From NCBI GenBank assembly GCA_021234155.1, contig JAJEKV010000028.1, positions 11,608,134 through 11,672,133 of the forward strand: a stretch of DNA of 64,000 bases, read 5' to 3'. This DNA comes from Isoetes taiwanensis (taxonomy: Eukaryota; Streptophyta; Lycopodiopsida; Isoetales; Isoetaceae). Within the stretch, counting starts at the first letter, position 1; every line of letters starts with the position of its first letter. Of this stretch, positions 34,316-45,589 are shown piece after piece. A model generated the notes under the pieces. That model was not told where the DNA came from. It did no database searches and saw nothing but the letters and a program-made list of their open reading frames with translations. The position numbers and the translations under genes are program-made.

Positions 34316-36050
34316 ATCCTTTATGTTTTATATGGAAGCTCTTTACCGCTTGCAGTGCTACGCTTCATATAATTTATACGCTTATATAACCTTAGCCCTC
34401 AGCCTTTTGCCTCAACCTTTTAGAAACTACCTTTTGAAAATGGCATGGCACTTCTTTAACGTAAATATCATCGAGCTCAATCTGTTCACCAAAGCAAGCA
34501 CAATCCTAGCACTCACCTTGCTGCAGCCCAGATAGCAGTAACAGAGCACAGTACCAGATTTCTGGAGCCTATTCGGCCACAAGCCATCAAAATTTGGCTC
34601 AAGTTTTTGATCATCTGTTTTTTTTGAAGTTCGGTGGAGATCTACATCTTATCACCGGACTTTTGCTCCAGAGCATACAGTTCAGACAAGTCACATACTC
34701 ACGGTAACATCTGGTTTGCTTTCTTTGGAAAAGAACGTGGCTACTATTCCTTACATATTACACAATCTTGCACTAGCAGTAGGGCAGGCTTGGGCTGAAG
34801 GGTAGGATGGGCTTTATTTTAGAACAAAGTGGATAAGGGATCTTAAAACCATTCCAAAGCACTACGATATAAGAAGATCTGTGAAGAACTAAAAAGTAGT
34901 GGCACATTTATATCTTGATGGCTCAAATGAAAAAATGTTAACATGCTTTGGCGAAAGGACCCAAGGTGGCGATACAGAAGGATAGAGGATGAACTAGTAA
35001 ATTGCCCACCGTTGGTGGGCTTTACATGTGATTGTTCACTCTTTGTGATCATTCCATGTGATTGTTCACAAACAATGGGGTAATAATGTGTTATCAGTAG
35101 TTTGAGGAGCCCCGTAAATATGGGATGCCATCACTTTTAAACCATGGGTATATTCGGGTCTTTAACATGTTAAAACCACATCACAAAAAAATACATGTCG
35201 TTACTATTCAATATAGCCTAAGGGGTAATGGGGCTTTCGCCTCTCTTAAATATTTAGGGGGAAAGGTTCTTTTTTCTTGTGCAACAGGCCTATAAAGTAA
35301 ATTGCCCACCTTTAGTGGGCTTTACATGTTTGTTCACCCTTTGTGATCGTTCCATGTGATATCTCGGAAGTGAGCTTAGAGTGTAATTGATGAAAGCAAG
35401 TATATCCCTGTCAAGACAGAATGTTAGTGGGATAACCAGAAGCTTTTTGGAGCTTGGTGCCAACATTGAATTAAAAACAAAATGAAGAAAGGCAATCCAT
35501 GTGGTTAGTCGAAGATTTTAAAAAATGCTTGGACAATGTTCAACATAAGTTATTATGTGTGTTCCTCCAACTATTGTAAGGTATTTGTGCAAATCATGTT
35601 TGATTACTTGTCCCCTTTTAAAATGCCTAGAATGCGCAATTTTTTACGTATCATAGATTTTTAGATTTATAAGTTGGCTTAGAAGAAGTACAAACTCAAA
35701 AGGCATGATCATTTGCTTCTTTTGCCCATTCTTAAACAACTACATAATGTTGCACTACATGTGGTTGCATGGGAATAATTTTTCATTTATTGTATATGGG
35801 TAGAAGCATAGAGTGTTCCTTCCAAAGTATCATCTAGTGTAAAAAAAAAAAAGTGAACAGGGCAAATGTATAACAAAATGAATGCCATGAGGTGTTCCCA
35901 TGGTACACATGGAACCTGATAAATAGTTGCTTAAAAGTAATGGTTTATGGAAATTATTTATGGTCGTTAAATTTGTGTGAAAAATGCATTGAACAATGAC
36001 TCTGTCGGGTTACACAATTCAATTCTAATTGTATTCTAACGTGGTTGATT

Positions 36051-36097
<47 letters not shown>

Positions 36098-36900
36098 AAT
36101 ATGCAAATAATTCTTTCTAAAATTACTCAGTTTTAAAAGATCAATTATGGAATCCAACCAAGTTATATTGGCATTCCAGTTCCCTATTGTGTCTAATACA
36201 AATTGGAAAAGCTTTCCTATCTTTCCACAATATGAAAAGTGATTGATTGATATGTTTTTTAAAAAAGCTTACAAATGCTTCCCTTTGATCATGAAGAAGC
36301 GGAAAAGTTCAAGCATGATCAACATTAGAATGAGTCTATAATATACCTTATGTAAGGCTATATAAACAATGCATTTTTATTGGTTGGTTGGTTGGTCTCC
36401 ATGGATATAAACTTCTGTTCTGGTAGATAGGAATCAAAATGCTTGAACATTGTTGGCTAGCCTTTTAAATGCTATTTTTGGACTTATTTAACTTAGACAT
36501 TCCTAGACCATGAGGGTTTTTTAAGTTTCCTCTATTTTATAGTGAAGTTATACCAACAAACATTTGAGTTTGCTCACTATGATCAGCATGAAAATAATAT
36601 CTTAAAGAATCTACCTTGTTCTTTAAATCATATAGCCATGCCTTCTTGTCCATCAAGAATATCCTTTGTATAATATGTATTATCGTGAAAGCTTTGTGCA
36701 AGATAATAGATTACTGAATGGCAATTAATCTATGTCTATCTTCACTTGTTTTTAGTGGTTGAAACCTCAAGCTAAAATGAACAAAGCCTTGAGAAGAATC
36801 TTTAAGAAGCTCGCTCTATCCACAAAGGCACTATAGCAATGCATTTGTAAGATTTCGTAATTGTAATTGCAACATGCATCTGATTACTATACAAATGTAT
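34316..36900. other. Intergenic with Helitron-related sequence
   Basis: Apart from the Helitron end at 34994 and its partial duplicate near 35296, I see no gene. The sequence is AT-rich. A duplicated block GTAAATTGCCCACC...GTGGGCTTTACATG...TTGTGATC.TTCCATGTGA occurs at 34998-35065 and 35296-35360. Confidence 0.4.
34994..35020 (-). mobile_element. Helitron-like 3' terminus (second family)
   Basis: On the minus strand the hairpin GCCCACC-AAC-GGTGGGC (35020-35004) is followed by a 6-base spacer and CTAG (34997-34994), then T. The hairpin bases differ from those at 7575 and 45562, but the loop AAC and the CTAG-T end are the same. A second, imperfect hairpin without CTAG lies at about 35300-35316. 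The 5' end is not resolved. Confidence 0.45.
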
Positions 36901-36914
36901 AAATAGACCATATA

Positions 36915-37513
36915 TCATAATAGATGTAGCATAATTGAGAAACTTTTGTCTGGAATACATCCACCTTGAGGAGCTATCCTAGAAGCAAATTCTTCAAGAT
37001 GCAACCAAACATCATGGTAAGACCCAATTCCATGGTGACAGCTTGAAAATTTGCACTTTATTTTGCCCTTTGATCTACTGTCTCCGCCTGTGGACGGAGA
37101 AGAGGGAAATTTTAAATATTCATCTATAGCTAATCTCTCATAGGCCCATTCAAGTCTGGTTTGCAAAACCCTGCAGTAAAATTCTACTTTATCCCTAAGC
37201 TATTGAGCAAGTTGCAGTTACTTTATCCCTAAGCTTAGATTGCCTTAATGGATTCAGTGTTTGGGAGTATCTTCTTGCATCTTCAACAATTGCATGAAAC
37301 TGTCTAGACCACAACCGGAAATTTTTTCTAAGCACAAAGCCAAATGAGTTTTAAACTGAGCTCCAAACTCTTATTCTGATCTTTAAACAGCTCCATTCTG
37401 GACTGCGACCTACCAGTGTTTTGTATAATGTGCCTTAGATCATTGATCGCACCACTGTATGTTGCAACGAAAGGTGGGTGGAAGAGAGAGGATAACTGAA
37501 GCCTCTTCTCCAT
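36915..37513 (-). pseudogene. Broken coding sequence with a 34-bp internal duplication
   Basis: An ATG at 37513 opens MEKRLQLSSLFHPPFVATYS...DLRHIIQNTGRSQSRMELF. A frameshift near 37345 leads into LWSRQFHAIVEDARRYSQTL and NPLRQSKLRDKV. A 34-bp tandem duplication of AGCTTAGGGATAAAGTA plus 17 bases (about 37169-37220) then shifts the frame. Past it the protein continues as VEFYCRVLQTRLEWAYERLA to a stop at 36915. Ignoring the duplication gives one continuous frame, so the duplication is a recent lesion. The product is helical; the family is not recognised. Confidence 0.55.
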
Positions 37514-37729
37514 TGCTAATATCTACTTAGTTCTTAATTGTAGCCTGCATACTGAATTCATCTAAAAAAATGAGATAAAAAAATTCTACCCGAGACTTCC
37601 TGTTGTGTAGTGAGCCCCTTTATCAGGGGATTGAATATTTGAATTTCGATCGTATTGTTCAAATCCGGAGTGATTGCTGGAGTAGAGCCAGATTTTCCTG
37701 TAGAGCTAGCCATTACAAAGTGAACATAC

Positions 37730-38184
37730 AAAAATAAAAATCACAAAGCCAGCTCCACATAGAAGCACCCATACTGCAATTATTGGACTCTTGCCTGAGC
37801 CTGATAGGGCAACTGCCAAGGCAAGAAAGATCCAAGCTACCACATCATTGACAGCAGCAGCAGCAGACATAGCCAACTTGCCTACTTCTGTTGTAAGAAG
37901 CTTTCGCTCTGCAAGAATTCGGGCCAAAACTGGAAAGGCAGTGATGGACATAGCTACCCCCATGGAAATCAAGAATGTGATAAACTTGACATCTTTGTTG
38001 ATGGTGGCATGCAAAACAAATGAGACCCCTACTCCTCCTGCAAAGGGAAGGCTGATTCCAGCTGCTGCAATCAGCAGAGCTTGCCTTCGAGTTCTCATTA
38101 TGGATCTCAGATCAAGTCCAAGACCTACATGAAGAGGAAGAATAGAAGACCCATATCAGCAAATGATTCCAGCACTGTTAAGCC
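37730..38184 (-). pseudogene. CHX-type cation/proton antiporter fragment, frameshifted
   Basis: The minus-strand frame carries the signature of plant CHX (CPA2) antiporters: LTVLESFADMGLLFFLF, then VGLGLDLRSI, ALLIAAAGISLPFAGGVGVS, FLISMGVAMSITAFPVLARI, LAERKLLTTEVGKLAMSAAA and VNDVVAWIFLALAVALSGSG (the conserved ND pair of transport helix 5-6). The exon ends at a GTATGT donor (37730/37729). One base is missing near 38129, between FFLF and VGLGLDL. Full CHX proteins have about 800 residues and 10-12 helices; no other exon was found on either side within 1 kb. Such proteins exchange K+ or Na+ for H+ across endomembranes or the plasma membrane. This copy is most likely a dead fragment. Confidence 0.8.
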
Positions 38185-38482
38185 CTAACGTATCAAATTT
38201 GTGCTGCTAGTTCAAGAAACACAATCCAAATAGGGTGATTTACAGGAATCTATAAATAGGATATTGATATTTAAATAGGATATAAATAGGATGACATGAG
38301 AGACGCAAGGATTGCCCCAACTAAAGGGCGAACAGGGTTTGCCAGATTGGGGGCCATAGCAGATCATACATACCTCTACGCTGCATACGCAAGCTCTTCC
38401 ACTTTTTGCTTCAGCCCTTTCTTCCTTTTATTGAATGTAACCTGTCGTGATGCATGGCTTTTGATCCAGGTGATGTAAATGC

Positions 38483-39111
38483 TCAAAATCTCCCCGAATA
38501 GTTTGTACTATGTTTCAAAACATGAAGAGTTAGATTAATCCTGCAATAGAGCGGTCTACTACATTTGAAAATGGTGAATACAGAGAATGAATGGAATATA
38601 AAGAAAGTTTTTACCTTTGTTCTAAAAGAAAGCTGTAGTAGTAAAGCTCAAGTCCAGAATACAGGCAGAGATATGCACCAGAACCTACTATCCTAAGAAG
38701 GTCGATTTGGTCTTGATTCAAGGTTGAGGCTTGCCCGAGTTGGCATTCCCACTTGCTGCCATTCTGCTGTCCTGCCATTTCGTGGAGCTTTACCACAACC
38801 GTGCTTAAGATTGAGGTTGCTGGAATGGCCCTATAATTTGGAATAGAAATAAAAGCAAGCTGGGTAGCCCAAGAAGAGCCGCATCATCTCTACCCTAAGG
38901 ACATATCACAGCTGTCAGGCATCGCCATACCTGCACCGCCATCCCTGCATCGCCCAACAGAACCTGGCTGCTCCTTAACCAGCAAGTTTTGGATCAAAGA
39001 TAGGCAAGCAGACCGCCATAAACTTTGCCCCACAGACTGATGCAAACTTTGGCAATGATGGAGAAGAAGAAGAGGAGCAGAATCGGGTTTGGGCTTGGCC
39101 GCCATGGCCAT
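38483..39111 (-). CDS. Unidentified three-exon gene, 147 residues
   Basis: The ATG at 39111 sits in a good context (GCCATGGCCATGG). Exons 39111-38931 (donor GTATGG), 38819-38615 (acceptor CCATTCCAG, donor GTAAAA) and 38540-38483 (acceptor TATTGCAG, stop TGA) join in phase and total 444 bases. The product starts MAMAAKPKPDSAPLLLLHHC, with serine, leucine and arginine and few acids over the first 45 residues, like an organelle transit peptide. It continues VVVKLHEMAGQQNGSKWECQ, LGQASTLNQDQIDLLRIVGS and a tyrosine-rich stretch GLELYYYSFLLEQ. I recognise no family. It lies head-to-tail with the CHX fragment; both run on the minus strand. Confidence 0.45.
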
Positions 39112-39495
39112 CTTTGGAGTTTTTTTTACGCCCTATTCGTGATGAAGCAAACCCTAAAAGAAAGATGAGGTTGGAAGAGATGTGCAAGATGATGCCACGT
39201 GGCATCGATTAATCTGAGCCGCCCAAATTAGGGCGTGGTCCATTACACAACATTATAATATAAGATAAGATATTCAATCTTGATAAATATGAGAAAAGTG
39301 GTGAGGATGATTGTTTATAAACAGTGGGTTTGCTATGATTGGGGGGGCTGGTGATATATAAATAGGCAGCTATAATGTGCCACATTCCCATGGCTTTGTT
39401 GTTGAGGCCAATGTCAAAGGGAAAGTAGGTTTTAGGGTTTTGTGATTTAGCATTGCATGATTAAAACGTTTTGGTGTCTTGAATTGGTCGGTTGA
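39112..39495. other. Intergenic, upstream of the minus-strand gene
   Basis: The 5' flank of the three-exon gene. It holds a CCACGTGGCATC G-box-like site near 39194-39204, a plausible but untested promoter element. Confidence 0.3.
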
Positions 39496-39655
39496 ATTTG
39501 TCTACATGACATAAGATAAATAACAAAAAGTAAGTTGTACTCTAGCTATTTGCCTTTCTTTTTTGTTGAGGTAGGATTTGTCTACATGACATAAGATAAA
39601 TAACAAAAAGTAAGTTGTACTCTAGCTATTTGCCTTTCTTTTTTGTTGAGGTAGG
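39496..39655. repeat. Perfect 80-bp tandem duplication
   Basis: The 80 bases starting ATTTGTCTACATGACATAAG and ending TTGTTGAGGTAGG occur at 39496-39575 and again at 39576-39655 without a difference. The identity implies a very recent duplication or an assembly artefact. Confidence 0.9.
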
Positions 39656-41200
39656 ACATTCGCACCTTCCTATCAATCAATCTTGTTAATTTGGGATTTT
39701 CCGGTTTGGTGAGAAAAGTTTTTGGTTTTTTTTTAGCATGATTTCCTAAGGTTGTTGGCATTTTCGTCGTCGGAAAATATTCCGGTGCTTCCAAAAATCG
39801 CTATCAAATTTTTTAATACGATTTCAAAGCTGCAGGTTTTCAAGGTTTTTCTTGCTTTTTTGCCCCTTTGCATCCGGGCATGCATTGCCACGAATTTTTT
39901 CATTTTCTGTGTGCACCGTCTATTCACCAGCAAGTATAGTATCCATTCCGAAATGGATAGATCCTACTCCGAAATGGATAGATCCTCTCTCAAAAACAGG
40001 TGCGATTTCATATATTTTTGCTGATGGATATGTGAAATGGTGTTTTTTGTTGCAATGAGATGCTGTAAAAATCGTTGCATAATGATTCTTTGCAAATAAA
40101 TCAACGGTAGATGCATGCAATGTATCAATTTGGTGGGTCTGTTAATATGTGGATTGATACATCGATTTTGTAAATCGCTTCTGTTCATCTACTGATTTGG
40201 GGGTTTGAATAACTTTGGCTTTTAGTTTGCTTTGGATTTTTCAGAACATAGCTCTACAAGTCGAATCAACTCTGGGTCACACTGGATTCGACAATTGCTA
40301 GAAGGGAATACATGTCAGGTATTGCTTTTACTGAAGCGCATCAATGATTAGAGAAGTAGAATCTGCATTTTAGAGAGTTCAAGGGCTGGGATCTTATTGC
40401 TTAGATGCAGCTGTCCACAAAGCCTTACTGCCAGATGCATGCCAGAACTCATGCCACAGTGCTTCCTTACGTCTTCAGGTTGTGAAGAAAAGTTGAGCAA
40501 ATGCAGGACATTTTCTTCGAAAACTGTATTTTGCTGAAGATCTTGACTATGCCAAAGGCTCATGTCTCGATCAAACCAAAGTCAGAAGGTGGTCTTTTTC
40601 GTACTGGTCCCTTTTATTCTAAAAGAACTAATCTATTATATTTTATGGTTTTAAGGTTTCGATTTTGGCCTTCATCTTCCTTAATGCTGCAACAGGTTTA
40701 AGATGGGATCATTCGCATCGTCAAGTTCAAAATCAACGTCCATGGCATTTGTTTGGCAGGATTACTCTATTTCGCTTCATCAATCCCTTTCAAGGTATTT
40801 GTTTAATGCAGGCTTTCAACCTTTGGGTTTCTCCAAATCCATCTTCAAAGTGCTTGGTTTTAGAGAGAAGTTTTATACTATAATATTGTCAAGGCCCTCC
40901 AAATTTGGATTCATAATTTGGCATGTGTTGCTCTTATATTGATGTGCTGCTCTTATGTTGATGAATTAGATGTAGTCATGCATATGTATTATATTCTTCA
41001 TCTATCTGAAACTATTTTACTGGCTGGCACAAACTTGCTGACGACATATTTTCTGTTTTATTCTGGGATCTACAATGGGTCTATTGTTCCTTGCTCAAAT
41101 TTAGGTTTAATAACTTTCTTGCTTTATCTGGACTCTTGATCTCCAATATTGATGTATTTCATCAGGAGTAGGAACTATTTTAAGCTGATCACATGAAGGC
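39656..41200. other. Possible transcribed region, no gene model
   Basis: An ATG block at 40703 (MGSFASSSSKSTSMAFVWQD) and a 22-bp duplication of CCGAAATGGATAGATCCT near 39949-39988 are visible. No exon chain could be built. Confidence 0.25.
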
Positions 41201-41201
41201 A

Positions 41202-42855
41202 GATCCATGGCTGCTTTTATACACCAATGTGTCATGCTGCTAGAAACCTAAATGGTCAAATCTTTATCTGAGTAAGAAAAGATGATTCAGAGCACTTAGT
41301 CTTTTATTTAGGAAAAAAGGGATGGATCCATTATTTCATGCAGCACTTCCACAGGGACAATGGAGTTGTTTAGTGGAGTAAACATCAAAGCTAGCCTTTT
41401 AACTGGTTGCTCACATACGTTATGTATAAATCTGCTTTCTATAGTGTAGAAGTCCTAATTTTTCGCTATCACTATCGTAAAGAGCATATTCTTATGTGTG
41501 CACTTTGTATACAGGTTTGTTTGTCCATAATAGCTTGGTTTACCAAGTGAATTCACAATAAGCTAAACTTCAACTATCTGGAGTTTCACAAGCGTGACAT
41601 TCAACTGATTTTGCTACAGGTTGGTTTCATTTCTAGCTTTAAAAATAGTAGATCATAGCTTATTGTCCTTGGAAAAAGCTAAGTGTTTATGTGCACATTG
41701 ATAACATAACATATGATGTTGTGTGCTATTGGATGGATTTGCATGACTAGCATACTTTCAATACAAAATCAATCATTTACAACCGGTGTAGAATGGTTGC
41801 CATGCTACAACTGAAAGGAAAACCTTAGTATTTATTCGCTTGAAAAGTGTCCAGCTATCCTTCGATAGGTTAAAGCCATGATCATTTATTGTAGCCTCAT
41901 CTTATTTGTTAGGATACACGGTTTGGATATTTTCTTCATATCTTCCCAACTTTTTTGAGTGACTTTGATTGTTGAGTTATGTTCAATAGCAGTAGTACTA
42001 TATTAGACAGCAACAACAGAAGAATGTTCTTCTATATCATAACCGTGCTTTCGGCCTGGTGAACGATTGCATAATGCACTGGGCTTCTTTTTAGATTATT
42101 AGTGGAGAGATCTTGCCATTCTAGAATGAGACCATGCACACTGCATTCAGCAGTCCCATTGCTTCTGAGAGCCAAGGTGTTAAGGAATCTAAATTGTTTG
42201 CATGTATCTCTTCCTTCTATGTAAGACGTGATGTCAACCAGACTCCATATTTTGACCCCAACATGGGTGAATTACTTCATCCATGGCTGCTTTTATACAC
42301 CAATGTGTCATGCTGCTAGAAACCTAAATGGTCAAATCTTTATCTGAGTAAGAAAAGATGATTCAAAGCACTTAGTCTTTTATTTGGGAAAAAAGGGATG
42401 GATCCATTATTTCATGCAGCACTTCCACATGGACAATGGAGTTGTTTAGTGGAGTAAACATCAAAGCTGGCCTTTTAACTGGTTGCTCATATACGTTGCT
42501 TTCTATAGTGTAGAAGTCCTAATTTTTCGCTATCACTATTGTAAAGAGCAAGTTCTTATGTGTGCACATTGTATACAGGTTTGTTTGTCCATAATAGCTT
42601 GGTTCTATATCATAACTGTGCTTTCGGCCTGGTGAACGATTGCATAATGCATGGGCTTCTTATTTAGATTAGTAGTGGAGAGATCTTGCCATTCTGGAAT
42701 GAGACCATGCATGCTACATTCAGCAGTCCCATTGCTTCTGACAGAGCCAAGGTGTTAAGGAATCTAAATTGTTTACATGTATCTCTTCCTTCTATTAAGA
42801 AGTGATGTCAACCAGACTCCATCTTTTGACCCCAACATGGGTGAATTACTTCAAA
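41202..42855. repeat. Tandem segmental duplication with internal 490-bp deletion
   Basis: Block A (41202-41535, from GATCCATGGCTGCTTTTATA to ATAATAGCTTGG) recurs as A' (about 42279-42605). Block B (about 42027-42285, from TTCTATATCATAACCGTGCT) recurs as B' (about 42602-42855). Between A and B lie about 490 bp that are missing between A' and B', where GCTTGGTT joins TCTATATC directly. The original A-spacer-B unit was thus duplicated head to tail and one copy lost its spacer. The copies differ by few substitutions. Confidence 0.8.
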
Positions 42856-45550
42856 AACAAATGCAAAAGCCTTTAGATTGCTAGGCTATCTATTATAGTA
42901 GATATTCAAAATCTAGATATTACATTTGTATTCTAAGATCTACAATTTATTTTATCTTATTTATGTATTTATTTTTATTGATTGAACTGATTGCTTGCAT
43001 GCTATGGAGCAAAAATGAAGATGGCAGGAAGATCATGGATTGGCATGAAGAGCATATATAAGCGGCTTTAGTTTCAACTAGCGTCTCTCAAGTTTTCTAT
43101 CCTTTTATAAGAACTAATTGCTTGCATACTATGGGCAAAAAACATGGCATGAAGACTGTGAATAGCGCTTCAGTCTGAACTCAACTTCTCTTGGCTTTTC
43201 TATCCTTCTTGATAATAAAAGGTATATTGGCCCCCTTTTGTCTACTTGACCGTTCGAATAGGATGCCAGGTTAAGAACAGAAAGATCACAACCAAGTATG
43301 CATCCATTATTGATTCCCATCTTCCAAGGCCCCTTAAATCCATAAGGAATGTATGAAGAATGTACAAACGTCTTTCTTTCGGTAAGAGAAAATCAATCAT
43401 TTGGAACTGGCTGGCTTTCCATTTGCATGATGGCTTGGGTGCACTTGCTGGTTTTATCACTGTGGCAAAGCGATAAGCTATTCTCGCTGAAGATAGGCTA
43501 TTATCTCTTATCTCGAAGATATGCCATTCTCTCTCCATTATGAGTGGGGAATATCAATCATTTGAAGTTTCAAGGACTCCTTTGATGTATAATTTCATAT
43601 TCAAAGCAGAAGATGTGACATCAAATCAGTTGCAAGCTCAAACGCATGTTTGTAGGTTCTTACTTTTTTGATGACCATGATATCTTGCTTTATCATTGAT
43701 GAACATTTGGGTTGCCAATATATTTGCATTGCTTCTTTCTGCACTTTTGCATCTCAGATTAAACTAGAAATTTGACTGCTACTGTCTTCCATGGTAATTC
43801 TATTTGAAAATGTTTGAATAAACTTAAATTGTATGGCAATTGGTATTTGCTTCATGCAACTTCATAACATCCTCAACCAAATATTCATGACATTTGTAAG
43901 TGCTGGGTTTCTATTTGGGAATTCTAGAATAATTTGTCTAGGCAATCGATATTCCTTCATGCAACTTCACGACCTCAACATATGTTCATTAAGGTAACTT
44001 CAATTGTCTTGGCACTTCATGTAACTTCACAACCTCCTCAACAAATATTCACAAGATATATGAACTTGAAAGAAACAATGTCAACAACAATCAATTGACA
44101 ATGTCCATAACAATATTAAATAGTCCTAGATGTTGAACTAGAAATTGCGCATCCATATGGCAAGTTTTAGCATAAAATGTTTTAAACCAAAAAAACAACT
44201 AACGGCTTCTTCCATTTGTCCTGTTCATATATTACCAACTTTGCATACAAATTTCAATTTTAGTTTCAACTATTTTGCAAATGCCATGGTTTAATCCACA
44301 AACATAACCATCAATACTTAAACATACATTTAAAGCTAACTCATTCTTTTGTAAAATACCATGGTTAAATGCAGAAACATAGCCATCAATATATTTTTGA
44401 AGCTAATTGGTACCATTTAGTGCATGTACATTGTAACAACACAAGAGTATTCAAATTACACGAACTCTATACATATGAAATTATTCATAAAAGCTTAGCA
44501 ACAACTACAAAACAATCTAACGAGATCTATTTTTGCATTCATACAATCAATACTAGGTCCATTATTGTATTTATGCTTCAAGTCTAATTTACCCCAATTG
44601 TTAGTACAGTTGGCCCAGCACTACTCAATAGAGATATGCTATGCAATAAATTCCACTTCCACCATTGTAACTTCATACCACGAAGTTGAGAACCTACTCA
44701 TCTGCATACTGATTACACCTGCAGATGCAGGATTTAGAGGCATATAGTTAAACTTATGTAGATGTGTAATGAATGTCAAAATTTCTGAGTCTGCCATGGC
44801 TTGAAATGCTCTAAAACTTCTTTGGTTGTGTGCAGAAACCTATGCAGGAATAGCCGGATGGTTTGGAGCAGATAATAGATGTAAGCATTCACTAGATGTA
44901 TCTAGAGGCCTTGGTCTTCTCACATTCAATTTTGGTAATAAATATGCATTCTACAGTTAATCTTTTAAGTTGATCTTTATTGTGCTCTAACATTTGCATT
45001 TGTCTAGGGCATTGGATGTAGCACTTTCATCCCTCAAATGTCCTTGGCCAAGCTGTTTGCATTATATATAAGAGGTTGAGCATAAAAAGTGACGTTCTAA
45101 TTTGCCAAGCCCTGTGGCAACAATGAATGTTGCCCAGCCAGATACGTTTCTTTCCCAAAGTCTTTAAACATGCTGAATAAAGAGAAAAAGGAGCAACAAT
45201 GTTCTAGAATTCTTCAACCTACATATTTCTCTATGTGTTACTAATGACCATTATTGGTTATATTTTTAATAACGCATATTACCCAGATTTGATTCAATAC
45301 CATAACTATATAATCTGTAAATCTATTTACATCAGTAGCCATTGCCCAACCTGGCACTATTGATGGAACCAAATCAATAGAACCACTTCATGCTACATAT
45401 TTTACTAGAGTATAACCTTTTCATTATCGTCCCTCTTTTCTAAATTTATAAACTAATGCATTTGAATACAAACTCCATTCTCAACTAATTCTACTTCCAT
45501 GACATTAATTGTATGACAACTTACATTTTTCCACGTTGCAAGAATGGTTG
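42856..45550. other. Intergenic; coding-like traces at 43250-43650
   Basis: A plus-strand frame at about 43250-43650 is open except for two stops and includes TTKYASIIDSHLPRPLKSIR, LHDGLGALAGFITVAKR and FKAEDVTSNQLQAQTHVC, ending at a TAGGTTCTT boundary. It may be a decayed exon; I recognise no family. The remainder is AT-rich without features. Confidence 0.3.
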
Positions 45551-45555
45551 CTAGC

Positions 45556-45583
45556 GCCCGGCAACGCCGGGCACCATAACTAG
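45556..45583 (+). mobile_element. Helitron-like 3' terminus
   Basis: The hairpin GCCCGGC-AAC-GCCGGGC (45556-45562 with 45566-45572) is followed by a 7-base spacer and CTAG (45580-45583), then T. It is the same hairpin and end as at 7562-7591 in the other orientation. Element start and length are unknown. Confidence 0.55.
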
Positions 45584-45589
45584 TTTCTA

